Shown here: one piece after another, positions 23,924-32,764 of the stretch
Layout: each line of letters begins with the position of its first letter
How positions within the stretch are numbered: the first letter of the stretch is position 1
Source of the DNA: Roseovarius indicus
Lineage (GTDB): Bacteria; Pseudomonadota; Alphaproteobacteria; Rhodobacterales; Rhodobacteraceae
Direction of reading: 5' to 3'
DNA: 64,000 bases
Assembly (NCBI RefSeq): GCF_008728195.1
Contig: NZ_CP031598.1
Span: 434,001 to 498,000, forward strand
Notes under the pieces: model-generated
Told to the model about the DNA's origin: nothing
What the model saw: the letters and a program-made list of their open reading frames with translations, nothing else
Databases searched by the model: none
Made by a program: the position numbers and the translations under genes

Positions 23924-25138
23924 CTATTCCAGCTCTGTCACCACTTCGGAACTCCGCTCCAGCGTCCGGTGCACCGGGCACTTGTCGGCAATCTCCAGCA
24001 GCTTCTGGCGCTGCTCTTCGCTCAGATCCCCCTCCAGCCGGATCACCCGGCGAAAGCGGTCGGGCTTGGCGCCGGGCTGGCTGGCATCCTGCGCATGCAC
24101 CTTGTCATGGCTGATATCCACGCTCACCCCGTCCAACGGCCACCCCTTGCGCCGGGCATACATCCGGATCGTCATCGACGTGCAGGCCCCCAGCCCCGCC
24201 GACAGGAACCCGTAGGGCGTCAGCCCCTTGTCAGTGCCGCCATAGGCCTCCGGCTCGTCCGCCAGAAGGTGGTGCTTCGGCCCGGCATTGACGTCCTGCA
24301 GAAACCCCTCCGGGTCGGCCTCGGTCACCCGCACCACGCCTTCAGGCGCGCCCGGCGGCGGGCAGGGCGCCTTGAGGTCGAGGTAATGGGCGGCCCAAGC
24401 GGCGATCACCCCGGCGGCATACTCGGCATCGTCGGGGGCGGTGATCAGGTGGTCGGCCTCGTCCAGCGTGACGAAGCTCTTCGGATGCTTCGCGGCCAGG
24501 AAAATGTCCGAGGCGTTCTCGATCCCCACCACGGCATCGCGCGGTGCGTGCAGCACCAACAGCGCCTTTTTCAAGCGCGCAATCTCACCCTCAAGCGACT
24601 CGGCGCGCACATCCTCGACAAACCCTTTCCCGATCCGAATGGGCCGCCCGCCAAGATGAACCTCGGCCGCGCCCTCCTGTTCGATCGTCTCCAGCGCCCC
24701 GCCGAAGTTGTGCGTCACGTGGCCCGGGTCGAACGGCGCGCCGATCGTCACCACCGCCCGCGAACTCTCGATCTGCCGCGCCGCCTTCAGTACCGCCGCC
24801 CCGCCAAGGCTGTGCCCGATCAGCAGCGACGGCGCCATATCCCGCGCCTTCAGCGCCTCGGCCGCGCGCACGAGATCCTCGACATTCGACGTGAACGAGG
24901 TGTTCTCGAACTCGCCCTCGGAATGGCCCAGCCCGGTGAAATCGAACCGCAACACGGCAATGCCCGCGCCCGCCAGCCGGGCAGAGATGCGCCGCGCGGC
25001 GGGAATGTCCTTGGAACAGGTGAAGCAATGCGCGAAAAGCGCGGTGGCCAGAACCGGCCCCTCGGGCAGATCGAGCCGCGCCGCCAGCTCGTCTCCCGAA
25101 TGACCGGTGAAGGTGAATCGTTCGGTCGGCATCGCCAT
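23924..25138 (-). CDS. Bifunctional alpha/beta hydrolase-OsmC family protein
   Basis: A 404-residue two-domain protein. Residues 1-250 form an alpha/beta hydrolase with nucleophile Ser in GHSLGGAAVL, an oxyanion stretch LFAHCFTCSKD, and a later acid/His pair (HAPRDAVV, DEADHL). Residues 260-404 form an OsmC/Ohr domain with both redox Cys residues (LGACTSMTIRMYA and KCPVHRTLE), suggesting thiol-dependent peroxide reduction. This fusion occurs in many proteobacteria. The partner substrate, perhaps an ester of an organic hydroperoxide, is unknown. It is divergent from the membrane EEP gene. Confidence 0.92.
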   Translation of the reverse strand: MAMPTERFTFTGHSGDELAARLDLPEGPVLATALFAHCFTCSKDIPAARRISARLAGAGIAVLRFDFTGLGHSEGEFENTSFTSNVEDLVRAAEALKARDMAPSLLIGHSLGGAAVLKAARQIESSRAVVTIGAPFDPGHVTHNFGGALETIEQEGAAEVHLGGRPIRIGKGFVEDVRAESLEGEIARLKKALLVLHAPRDAVVGIENASDIFLAAKHPKSFVTLDEADHLITAPDDAEYAAGVIAAWAAHYLDLKAPCPPPGAPEGVVRVTEADPEGFLQDVNAGPKHHLLADEPEAYGGTDKGLTPYGFLSAGLGACTSMTIRMYARRKGWPLDGVSVDISHDKVHAQDASQPGAKPDRFRRVIRLEGDLSEEQRQKLLEIADKCPVHRTLERSSEVVTELE

Positions 25139-25221
25139 TCCTTTCCTTGGGTAGGCTCAAAGGGTAGGAAGCCCGCGTGGCCCGCACCAGACATGTAACG
25201 GCGCTGTCACGTCAAGGTGAG

Positions 25222-26085
25222 ATGGTGAAAACACTTGTGAGGATCCTGGCGGCGCTGGCGCTGAAGGCGCTCGGGCTGAGCTTTGCGGGCGCCCTGCACC
25301 CGGTGGGCGACAGCCTCGCGGTGTTCCGCGTCGGGCTGGCCTTTCTGGCGCTCCTGCTGGTGCTGGGCACGGGCCTGCCCCGCGGCTGGCGGCTGACGGG
25401 CGTGGCGCTTTGCCTTGCCGCGTCCGGTAGCGTGTTCTGGCACAAGCTGCCCCCGGCCGAGCCGGGGCCGCTGATCCTCTACCAGAAGAACATGTTCCAC
25501 CGGAATTCCGATATCGAGGGGCTGGCGCGCGATATCCTGGCCGTCTCCCCCGATATCGTCACGCTGCAGGAGGTCTCGGTCGAGAACGAAGCCCTGCTCG
25601 ACCTGCTATGGGATGCCTACCCGAACCAGCATCTCTGCCGCTACACACCGCGAAGCGGCATTGCCGTGCTGACCCGGCTCGAGACGTCCGGCACGCCCTT
25701 CTGCAGCGAGAATATCGGCCTTGCCGGCGTCGAGGTGCAGACAGACAGCGGCCCGGTCTGGGCCATGGCGCTGCATTCGGCATGGCCGTACCCGGGCATC
25801 CAGCCAGGGCAGATGGCGTGGCTTTACTGGTATCTCGGGCAGGTGGATCGGACGGCGGTCATCGGTGGCGATTTCAACATGGTGCCGTGGTCGCACACCC
25901 TGCGCCGCGTCGCCGAGACCAGTGGCCTGGAACGGGCGGGGCCCTCGCGTCCGACCTTCCAACTCGGGCCGGCGCCGCTGCCCATCGACCACGTCTTCGC
26001 CCCATATGGCGGTCGCACCGAAGCGCGCGGCCTGCTTGGAAGCGACCATCGCGGCATCGTCGCGCATGTGTCCGTCACGGACTAG
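25222..26085 (+). CDS. Membrane-anchored endonuclease/exonuclease/phosphatase family protein
   Basis: A 287-residue protein with three hydrophobic N-terminal segments (residues 1-85), then an EEP catalytic domain that would lie outside the cytoplasm. Motifs are LYQKNMFHRNSDIEGLARDI, IVTLQEVSVE (metal Glu), VIGGDFNMVPWS (Asp and Asn), LPIDHVFAP, and LGSDHRGIVAHV (Asp-His). ATG at 25222 is chosen for the AAGGTGAG just before it. Similar proteins are often annotated as vancomycin-resistance (VanJ)-like phosphatases. The substrate is not shown by the sequence. Confidence 0.86.
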   Translation: MVKTLVRILAALALKALGLSFAGALHPVGDSLAVFRVGLAFLALLLVLGTGLPRGWRLTGVALCLAASGSVFWHKLPPAEPGPLILYQKNMFHRNSDIEGLARDILAVSPDIVTLQEVSVENEALLDLLWDAYPNQHLCRYTPRSGIAVLTRLETSGTPFCSENIGLAGVEVQTDSGPVWAMALHSAWPYPGIQPGQMAWLYWYLGQVDRTAVIGGDFNMVPWSHTLRRVAETSGLERAGPSRPTFQLGPAPLPIDHVFAPYGGRTEARGLLGSDHRGIVAHVSVTD

Positions 26086-26201
26086 GTCTCGCAACTCTTC
26101 CGAAAATGCACGGCAGTTTCCCCGGCTTCGGCCCGGCGGCCTTTCAGATTTCTTAACTGGCCTGCGCCATTCCTTACCCGGTCGGCGAAGTGGAGTGCGC
26201 T

Positions 26202-26903
26202 GTGCAATTACGTCTGAAACATATGCGCGATGTGCGGGTCTTTGCCGCCGCGATCACGGCGGTGGCGCTTGCGGGCAATTTTGCCCTGCAAAGCCTGATG
26301 TATCCGGCCGATGTCGTGGGTGGCCTGCGGTTTTCCGGGTCAATCATCACCGTCGCGCTGGCCCTGCCGATCTCGTTTTTCGTCGGTCTGCGGCTGCGGG
26401 ATATCTACCGCCTGACCGTCAGCCTCGAAGCCGCGCGCGACCGGGATCCGCTGACCGGCGCCCTCACCCGCCCGGCCTTCCACCGCTGCGCGGCAGAGAT
26501 GGGCGGCGTTCCGGCGACCCTGATCGTGGCCGATATCGATCATTTCAAGGGGTTCAACGACCGCCTCGGTCACTTGGCCGGGGATGCGGCCCTGCGCCAC
26601 GTGGTCGAGGTCCTCGGCCGCAACAGCCGCAAGGAAGATCTGCTCGCCCGCTTCGGGGGCGAGGAATTCCTGATGCTCCTGCCGGGTACCACACCCGGCG
26701 AAGGGCAGCGCGTGGCCGAGCGCCTTTGCGCACGGTTGCGGAACAACCCGGTCCTGATCGACGGGGCCGAGCACCCCGTCACCGCCAGCTTCGGCGTCAC
26801 CGAAGTCAAGACGGCGCAAGATCTGGGGGCTGCCATAGGCCGCGCCGACGCGGCGCTCTACGCCGCCAAGCGTGGCGGGCGCGACCGGGTCTGCAAGGGG
26901 TAA
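26202..26903 (+). CDS. Diguanylate cyclase (GGDEF domain) with N-terminal membrane segments
   Basis: A 233-residue protein with two N-terminal transmembrane helices followed by a GGDEF domain that makes cyclic di-GMP. The active-site motif is GGEEF (RFGGEEFLMLLPG), with an upstream inhibitory I-site RxxD (RKED) five residues before it, so product inhibition is expected. DIDHFKGFNDRLGHLAGD and ADAALYAAKRGGRDRV are also typical. GTG at 26202 is preferred because TGGAG lies six bases upstream; a GTG 12 bases earlier is possible. It converges on dddP. No sensory domain is recognised. Confidence 0.93.
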   Translation: MQLRLKHMRDVRVFAAAITAVALAGNFALQSLMYPADVVGGLRFSGSIITVALALPISFFVGLRLRDIYRLTVSLEAARDRDPLTGALTRPAFHRCAAEMGGVPATLIVADIDHFKGFNDRLGHLAGDAALRHVVEVLGRNSRKEDLLARFGGEEFLMLLPGTTPGEGQRVAERLCARLRNNPVLIDGAEHPVTASFGVTEVKTAQDLGAAIGRADAALYAAKRGGRDRVCKG

Positions 26904-26912
26904 TGCCGGCCC

Positions 26913-28256
26913 TTACCGTTCGCCCATCAGCGCCGGATCGAACGGGTATTTCGTCAGGTTCTCGTAGCCGTCCTCGGTGATCAGCACCTGGTCTTCCAGC
27001 TTGATCGAGAAATCCCCGCCGACTTCTCCCACCAGCGCCTCGACGCAAAGCGTCATGCCCGGCACCAGCGGATAGTCGAACGCCCCGTCGACGGCCTTGT
27101 CCGGGTAACAGACCAGCGGCCATTCATCACACAGCCCCACGCCATGCATCAGGCAGCCGTATTTCTGCGCCTGGTACTTGTCGTCGAGCACATGGGTGTT
27201 CGCGGTCAACTCCGGAATGGTGACACCCGGTTTGAGCATTTCCATGTTGGTCATGATGTGCTCATGCGCGTGCTGCATGGCATAGACCATGTCGGGCCGG
27301 GGCTTTTCATCGCCGATCCACCAGCTGCGCGAGATGTCGACACAGATGCCGTAGCTGCCGATCAGGTCGGTGTCGAACGATATGATCTCGTTATTCTGCG
27401 CCAGACGCGGCCCGCATTCCTGGAACCACGGATTCGAGCGGGGGCCCGAAGCCAGAAGCCGGGTCTCGATCCACTCGCCGCCGCGCTTGATGTTCTCGGC
27501 ATGCAGCACGGCCCAGATCTCGTCTTCCGAGGTCTGCCCGGCGGGGACGTTGGTGCGGGCATAGGCCTCCATCGAGGCGACGGCGACCTCGCAGGCGTGG
27601 CTGGCACAGCGCATGGCGAGAATTTCGTCCGGCCCTTTGACCGACCGGCATTTCTCGGTCAGCTCCTCGCCCTCCATGATCTCGAACCCCTGCGCCTCGA
27701 GCGCGCGCAGCCCGTGCAGCATGATCTTGTCGACGCCAAGCCGCTTGTTCCCCGGCGCGTGCTGCTCCAGCAGGATCCGCACCTCGTTCGAGAAGATATC
27801 GGCGGCCACGTTCACCTTGTCGCCCCGGTCGAAATAGAACAGGTCCGCCCCGCTGCGCTGTTCCCGCACCAGCGGGTTGAAGGTGCTCAGGAAGGGCGAG
27901 TTCTTGTAATCCCACATCACCATGTAGCCATCGGCACAAAGCAGCAGCGCCCGGAACGGGTTATGCGTGTTCCACAGCTGCATGTTGGTCGAGTCGCTGG
28001 CATAGCGGATGTTCAGCGGATCGAAGACCAGAAGCCCGGCATAGCCGCGCTCGACGATATGCTGCGTCAGCCGCTCCCACCGGTAACGCCGCATCGCCTG
28101 CAGGTCGGGCAGTTGCAGCCCCGCCATCTCCCATTCGCGAAAGGCCAGCTGCGTCGGCCCGATCTCGATCCGGTCCGCATCGTTTGGGGTGTTGTCGCCC
28201 AGAACGGCGCCCTTGGTCGGGTCGATCTTGCGGGTGTCGCGGTAATGGGTGTTCAT
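26913..28256 (-). CDS. dddP: Dimethylsulfoniopropionate lyase DddP
   Basis: A 447-residue DMSP lyase of the M24 peptidase fold, which cleaves DMSP to dimethyl sulfide and acrylate in the cytoplasm. The six metal ligands described for the Roseobacter enzyme fall at the same numbers here: D295, D297 (SFDTD), D307, H371, E406 and E421. The other described active-site residues W95, Y366 and D377 (LCDEWP) are also present. This separates it from ordinary Xaa-Pro peptidases. It lies 107 bp after hemE on the same strand and converges on the diguanylate cyclase gene. A separate promoter is likely but not evident. Confidence 0.98.
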   Translation of the reverse strand: MNTHYRDTRKIDPTKGAVLGDNTPNDADRIEIGPTQLAFREWEMAGLQLPDLQAMRRYRWERLTQHIVERGYAGLLVFDPLNIRYASDSTNMQLWNTHNPFRALLLCADGYMVMWDYKNSPFLSTFNPLVREQRSGADLFYFDRGDKVNVAADIFSNEVRILLEQHAPGNKRLGVDKIMLHGLRALEAQGFEIMEGEELTEKCRSVKGPDEILAMRCASHACEVAVASMEAYARTNVPAGQTSEDEIWAVLHAENIKRGGEWIETRLLASGPRSNPWFQECGPRLAQNNEIISFDTDLIGSYGICVDISRSWWIGDEKPRPDMVYAMQHAHEHIMTNMEMLKPGVTIPELTANTHVLDDKYQAQKYGCLMHGVGLCDEWPLVCYPDKAVDGAFDYPLVPGMTLCVEALVGEVGGDFSIKLEDQVLITEDGYENLTKYPFDPALMGER

Positions 28257-28363
28257 CTGGCCGGTCTCCTTGGTGAGACCAGCCTGCCTTGAAAAACGTC
28301 ACATGCGCGCGACTGAATGCGACGCGAAAAATGTCGGATTAAGGCAGCCGTTGAGGGTCGGTT

Positions 28364-29410
28364 TCAGCCGCCACGCCCCATGCCCCGCACCGTGTCGATC
28401 ATCAGTTGCACATTATCGGGGTCCGCATCCGGCGTGATCCCGTGACCGAGGTTGAAGATATGCGGCCCGCCCCGGAACGCCTCGACGATATGCCGGGTCT
28501 CGCGCACCAGATCGTCGCCGCCGGTGACCATGTGCGACGACTTGAGGTTGCCCTGGACGCAGCCCGAAACCTGCACGTTCTCGGCCGCCCATTCCGGTGT
28601 CACGGAATCGTCGACCGCCACACAGTCGGCGCCGGTGGCGGCGTGGAAGCCGATGTATTTCTCGCCCGCCTGCCGGGGGAAGGCGATAACGGGAATGTCG
28701 TTATGCCGCGCCTTCAACTCGGCAACGATGCGCTTGGCCGGGGCAGTGGCGTATTTGTCAAAATCCTCGCCGCTCAGCGACCCTGCCCAGCTGTCGAACA
28801 GCTTGACGCATTCCGCGCCGGCCTCGATCTGTGCCGAAAGATATTCGATCGTCGCCTCGGTCAGCCGGTCGATGATCGCCTCGAAGAGCGGCCGGTTCTC
28901 GGCCTTCAGCGCATGCGCCGGCCCCTGGTCGGGCGTGCCGCGCCCGGCGATCATGTAGGTCGCCACGGTCCATGGCGCCCCGGCAAAGCCAATGAGCGTG
29001 GTCTCGGAGGGCAGGGCGCCCGACAGGTTGCGCACCGTCTGGTAGATCGGCGACAGCGTCTCATGAATGTCCGAGGCCGGTTTCAGCGCGTCGAACTCGG
29101 CCTGCTGCGTGATCGTCGACAGCCGCGGCCCTTCGCCCGTGACGAACCACAGATCGGCCCCTAACGCCTGCGGCACCAGAAGGATATCGGCAAACAGGAT
29201 CGCCCCGTCGAAGCCGTAACGGCGAATGGGTTGCAGCGTGACCTCGGTCGCCAGGTCGCTGTTATAGCACAGCGAAAGGAAATCCCCCGCTTCGGCCCGG
29301 GTGGCGCGGTATTCGGGCAGGTACCGCCCGGCCTGCCGCATCATCCAGATCGGCGGTACATCCTGCGCCTCGCCCGCCAGCGCCTTCAGGATCGTCTTCG
29401 TCGCAGCCAT
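28364..29410 (-). CDS. hemE: Uroporphyrinogen decarboxylase
   Basis: A 348-residue HemE enzyme that converts uroporphyrinogen III to coproporphyrinogen III in heme and bacteriochlorophyll synthesis. Signatures are [17 protein letters not shown] near residue 20, the catalytic Asp region [26 protein letters not shown] and [19 protein letters not shown] at 29410 has GGGAGG upstream and begins the usual N-terminus. It is divergent from hemC across 97 bp, so two tetrapyrrole genes share a promoter region. Confidence 0.98.
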   Translation of the reverse strand: MAATKTILKALAGEAQDVPPIWMMRQAGRYLPEYRATRAEAGDFLSLCYNSDLATEVTLQPIRRYGFDGAILFADILLVPQALGADLWFVTGEGPRLSTITQQAEFDALKPASDIHETLSPIYQTVRNLSGALPSETTLIGFAGAPWTVATYMIAGRGTPDQGPAHALKAENRPLFEAIIDRLTEATIEYLSAQIEAGAECVKLFDSWAGSLSGEDFDKYATAPAKRIVAELKARHNDIPVIAFPRQAGEKYIGFHAATGADCVAVDDSVTPEWAAENVQVSGCVQGNLKSSHMVTGGDDLVRETRHIVEAFRGGPHIFNLGHGITPDADPDNVQLMIDTVRGMGRGG

Positions 29411-29507
29411 CTGGAGCCTCCCTTTCGGCCACGTGGTCACCCCCCGGCGTCACAATGTCAAGCACCCCGCGCTTGTCAGGCGCGGTTTACAGGTCTAGAC
29501 CGGCGCC

Positions 29508-30467
29508 ATGACACAGGATTTGCCCTCTCCGACCCGTCCCCTGAAACTCGGCACGCGCGGCTCGCCGCTGGCGCTGGCGCAGGCGCACGAGACGCGCGAC
29601 AGGCTGGCCGCGGCGCATGACCTGTCGCCCGAGGCGTTCGAGATCGTCGTCATCAAGACGACGGGCGACAACCGCGCGATGATCGCCTCGGACACGCCGT
29701 TGAAGGAACTGGGCGGCAAGGGGCTTTTCACCCGCGAGATCGAAGAAGCGCTCCTGTCGGGCGAGATCGACATCGCAATCCATTCGATGAAGGACATGCC
29801 GGTGGAGCAGCCCGGCGGGCTGCTGCTCGACACCTACCTGCCGCGCGAGGATGTGCGCGATGCCTTCGTCTCGCCTGGCGCGGCGGGGCTCAAGGATCTG
29901 CCGGAAGGCGCCAAGGTCGGCACTTCGTCGCTGCGCCGGCGGGCGCAGGTGCTGGTGCGCTATCCGCATCTGGACGTGGTGCAGTTTCGCGGCAACGTGC
30001 AAACCCGGCTGAAAAAGCTCGACGATGGCGTGGCGGCCTGCACATTTCTCGCCATGGCGGGGCTGAACCGGCTGGGCCGGCCTGAGGTGGCACGGGCGGC
30101 GATCGCTCCGGAAGAGATGCTGCCTGCCGTGGCGCAGGGCGCCATCGGGATCGAGCGGCGCAGCGATGACATACGCGTGGCCGACATGCTGGCGGCGATC
30201 CACGACGGGGTGACGGGCCAGCGGCTGGCGGCGGAACGGGCCTTCCTCGCCGCGCTCGACGGGTCCTGCGAGACGCCGATTGCGGGGCTTGCGGAACTGG
30301 ATGGCGGCACGCTGCGGCTGCGCGGTGAAATCCTGCGGCCCGATGGCAGCGAATGCCTCTCGGACGACGCCAGCGCGCCCATCGAGGACGGCCCGGCGCT
30401 GGGCGCCGAAATGGCGCGCAAGCTGCTGGAACAGGCGGGACCGGGTTTCTTCGACTGGCGCGAGTGA
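29508..30467 (+). CDS. hemC: Hydroxymethylbilane synthase (porphobilinogen deaminase)
   Basis: A 319-residue HemC that polymerises four porphobilinogens into hydroxymethylbilane. Motifs are LGTRGSPLALAQAHE, the catalytic Asp region EIDIAIHSMKDMP, GTSSLRRRAQVLVRYPHL, GNVQTRLKKL, and the dipyrromethane cofactor Cys near residue 254 in LDGSCETPIAG. It is divergent from hemE. Its 3' end faces the FAD-linked dehydrogenase across 65 bp of structured DNA. Confidence 0.98.
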   Translation: MTQDLPSPTRPLKLGTRGSPLALAQAHETRDRLAAAHDLSPEAFEIVVIKTTGDNRAMIASDTPLKELGGKGLFTREIEEALLSGEIDIAIHSMKDMPVEQPGGLLLDTYLPREDVRDAFVSPGAAGLKDLPEGAKVGTSSLRRRAQVLVRYPHLDVVQFRGNVQTRLKKLDDGVAACTFLAMAGLNRLGRPEVARAAIAPEEMLPAVAQGAIGIERRSDDIRVADMLAAIHDGVTGQRLAAERAFLAALDGSCETPIAGLAELDGGTLRLRGEILRPDGSECLSDDASAPIEDGPALGAEMARKLLEQAGPGFFDWRE

Positions 30468-30470
30468 CGG

Positions 30471-30524
30471 CTCATCGCGCCCTTGCAGGCGCGCCTCGCG
30501 AGACCGCCCGAAAGGGCGGATGAG
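30471..30524. terminator. Structured convergent intergenic region (possible two-way terminator)
   Basis: Between hemC and the convergent FAD-linked dehydrogenase gene, an outer pair GCTCATC / GATGAGC encloses a strong CCGCCC-GAAA-GGGCGG tetraloop hairpin (30504-30519). There is no T-run on either strand, so termination is a guess from position and structure. Confidence 0.4.
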
Positions 30525-30532
30525 CGGCCCTG

Positions 30533-31945
30533 TCAGGGCAGCACTTTGCCCGGGTTCATGATCCCATTGGGGTCGAGCGCCCGCTTGATGGTGCGCATCA
30601 CCTCCATCGCCACCGGATCCTTGTAGCGCCCCATTGCCGGCAGCTTCGACAACCCGATCCCGTGCTCGGCCGAGAACGACCCGCCCAACGCGATGGTCTC
30701 TTCCTCCACCGCCTCGCCCATGGCGCGGTGAATATCGGTGTCCGTGGTTTCCGGCCACGCCGCGAAATGCAGGTTGCCGTCGCCCATATGCGCCACGTGC
30801 AGGAAGTCGACCCCGGGGTCGAGCGCCCTGGCCCGCGCCTTGGTCCGTTCCAGCAGCTCCTGCATCCGGTCGAGCGGCACGGCAATGTCGTTGTCGACGA
30901 TCGGATCACGCAGGCGCGAGACCTCCGCCGCCGCCTCGCGGCGCGCCCACATCTCGGCCCGCTGCGCATCCGATTTGGCGACCACGGCATCGACCACCGC
31001 CCCGCTTTCGTACAAACGCCCCAGCACGTCTTCGAGATGCGCGGCAATCGGCACTTCGCCATCCGGTCCCGGTTCGGCATCCCGGGCGGCCAGCGCACCG
31101 ACCTCGACAAGGATGTTCACCTCGTGACGTTCCTCGAAGGGCGGGCGGGCATCGGGAAAGCGCTTGAGATGCGCGTCGATATAAGCGCCCGGCATGTATT
31201 CGAACGCCTCCACCGCGCCGCCGGTCTCGGCCTGCAGGATATGCAACAGCTCCAGCCCCCGCGTCACATCCGGCGCCGCGACCATCGCGGTCGCATAGGC
31301 GCGGGGCTTCGGGAAAAGCTTCACGACCGCGGCAGTGATCACCCCCAGCGTCCCTTCCGCCCCGATCAGCAGGTCGCGCAGGTCATAACCCGAGTTGTCC
31401 TTGTGCAGCGCGCTCATCAGGTTCATGACCTCGCCCGTGGGCGTCACCGCCTCGATCCCGAGGCACAGGCCCCGCGTGCTGCCATAGCGCACCACGTTCG
31501 ACCCGCCCGCATTGGTCGACAGCGCCCCGCCGATCATGGCCGAGCCGCGCGCACCGAAGGTCAGCGGAAAGATCAGGTCATGCTCGGCCACGGCCTCGTG
31601 CAGCGACGACAGGATCACGCCCGCCTCCACCGTTGCGGTGCGACCCTTGGGGTTGATGTCGCGGATGGCCGACATCCGGGCAAGCGACAGCATGATCGCC
31701 CCTTCGGCATTGGTGCCCTTGACCAGCCCGGTATTGCCTGAAACCGGCACCACGGGCACACCCGCCTCGTTCGCCAGCCGGATGATGGCCGCGACCTCCT
31801 CCGTGTTGGCCGGCTTGACCACGGCCAGCGGCGTCCAGTGGTACATGTCGGCCCAGTCCTGTGACCAGGGGGCGGCGTCCTTGCCGGTCAGCACGTGGGT
31901 CGGGCCGGTGATGGCGGCGAGATCTTCGAGGATGCGGTCTGTCAT
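30533..31945 (-). CDS. FAD-binding oxidoreductase, D-2-hydroxyacid dehydrogenase type
   Basis: A 470-residue flavoprotein of the VAO/FAD-linked oxidase family (GlcD, D-lactate and D-2-hydroxyglutarate dehydrogenase relatives). The FAD-binding domain contains PVSGNTGLVKG, GARGSAMIGGALSTNAGG and LIGAEGTLGVITAA. The C-terminal FAD oxidase domain ends with the metal- and substrate-binding HMGDGNLH and SFSAEHGIGLSK. ATG at 31945 begins the conserved N-terminus; longer readings upstream are not protein-like. The exact hydroxyacid cannot be told. It is divergent from the glutathione peroxidase gene. Confidence 0.9.
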   Translation of the reverse strand: MTDRILEDLAAITGPTHVLTGKDAAPWSQDWADMYHWTPLAVVKPANTEEVAAIIRLANEAGVPVVPVSGNTGLVKGTNAEGAIMLSLARMSAIRDINPKGRTATVEAGVILSSLHEAVAEHDLIFPLTFGARGSAMIGGALSTNAGGSNVVRYGSTRGLCLGIEAVTPTGEVMNLMSALHKDNSGYDLRDLLIGAEGTLGVITAAVVKLFPKPRAYATAMVAAPDVTRGLELLHILQAETGGAVEAFEYMPGAYIDAHLKRFPDARPPFEERHEVNILVEVGALAARDAEPGPDGEVPIAAHLEDVLGRLYESGAVVDAVVAKSDAQRAEMWARREAAAEVSRLRDPIVDNDIAVPLDRMQELLERTKARARALDPGVDFLHVAHMGDGNLHFAAWPETTDTDIHRAMGEAVEEETIALGGSFSAEHGIGLSKLPAMGRYKDPVAMEVMRTIKRALDPNGIMNPGKVLP

Positions 31946-32045
31946 GGCGGCAATCTGCTTCAGTGTCCGGCCAAGGGCAAGCGGGGAGTGGACAGGCGCT
32001 GCCGCCGCGTTATCTTCCCGCTCAAACCTGCCTTCGGAGACCGTC

Positions 32046-32594
32046 ATGATTGCCGCCATTGCCCCCCGTTCGATACTTGTTCTGCTCATGTCCCTGCTTC
32101 TGAGCGCCACCGCCGCGCTGTCGGCGCAGCGAGACTGGCAGTTCGACTCGATCGACGGCGGCACGCTGTCGCTGGCCGACTGGGCGGGAAAACCGGTTCT
32201 GGTGGTCAACACGGCCTCGCGCTGTGGCTTCACGCCCCAGTATGACGGTCTGCAGGCGCTTTACGACACCTACCGCGAGCAAGGGCTCGTGGTGCTGGCC
32301 GTGCCCTCGCAAGATTTCAAGCAGGAGCTGGCCAGTGACGAACAGGTCAAGGATTTCTGCGCGCTCAACTTCGACCTCGACCTGCCGATGACCACGATCA
32401 CCCCGGTACGGGGCGAAGGGGCGCACCCGCTCTACAAGTGGCTGGCCGACAGCGCAGGCTGGGAGCCGTCGTGGAATTTCAACAAGGTGCTGCTCGCGCC
32501 GGACGGGTCGGTGGCAGGCACCTGGGGCTCGGCCACGCTGCCGGAATCGGCGGCCATCACAAGCCGGATCGAGGCGCTTCTGCCACAGGGATAA
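32046..32594 (+). CDS. Exported glutathione peroxidase family protein
   Basis: A 182-residue peroxidase with a signal peptide (residues 1-27, ending ATAALSA), so probably periplasmic. The redox Cys is in NTASRCGFTPQYDGLQ near residue 60, and the conserved Trp-Asn is in WNFNKVLL. The usual FPCNQFGGQEP loop is changed to VPSQDFKQE, keeping Gln but losing the second Cys there; another Cys follows in VKDFCALN. It uses Cys, not selenocysteine. Thioredoxin or glutathione may be the reductant. ATG at 32046 is preceded by GGAG. Confidence 0.92.
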   Translation: MIAAIAPRSILVLLMSLLLSATAALSAQRDWQFDSIDGGTLSLADWAGKPVLVVNTASRCGFTPQYDGLQALYDTYREQGLVVLAVPSQDFKQELASDEQVKDFCALNFDLDLPMTTITPVRGEGAHPLYKWLADSAGWEPSWNFNKVLLAPDGSVAGTWGSATLPESAAITSRIEALLPQG

Positions 32595-32652
32595 ACCGGG
32601 CCAATTCGGGCTTGACGGGACCGCCGGGCTGCCTTACCTAGCGCCACGGCTC

Positions 32653-32729
32653 GGCGGAGTAGCTCAGTTGGTTAGAGCAGTGGAATCATAATCCATGTGT
32701 CGGGGGTTCAAGTCCCTCCTCCGCTACCA
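32653..32729 (+). tRNA. tRNA-Met (anticodon CAT)
   Basis: A 77-base tRNA with all arms: acceptor GGCGGAG / CTCCGCT, D-arm GCTC..GAGC, anticodon stem GTGGA / TCCAT around the loop ATCATAA (anticodon CAT), T-arm GGGGG-TTCAAGT-CCCTC, and an encoded CCA. The first pairs and overall sequence resemble elongator tRNA-Met of alphaproteobacteria. A CAT anticodon could also be the lysidine-modified tRNA-Ile2, which is judged less likely. Confidence 0.96.
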
Positions 32730-32764
32730 ATTCCCTGGAAACTGAACCCGATCACTGCCGCGCC

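Noticed and set aside
32653..32729. tRNA-Met as an integration site
   Set aside because: The following DNA is an ordinary monooxygenase gene; no integrase or repeated tRNA end is visible.
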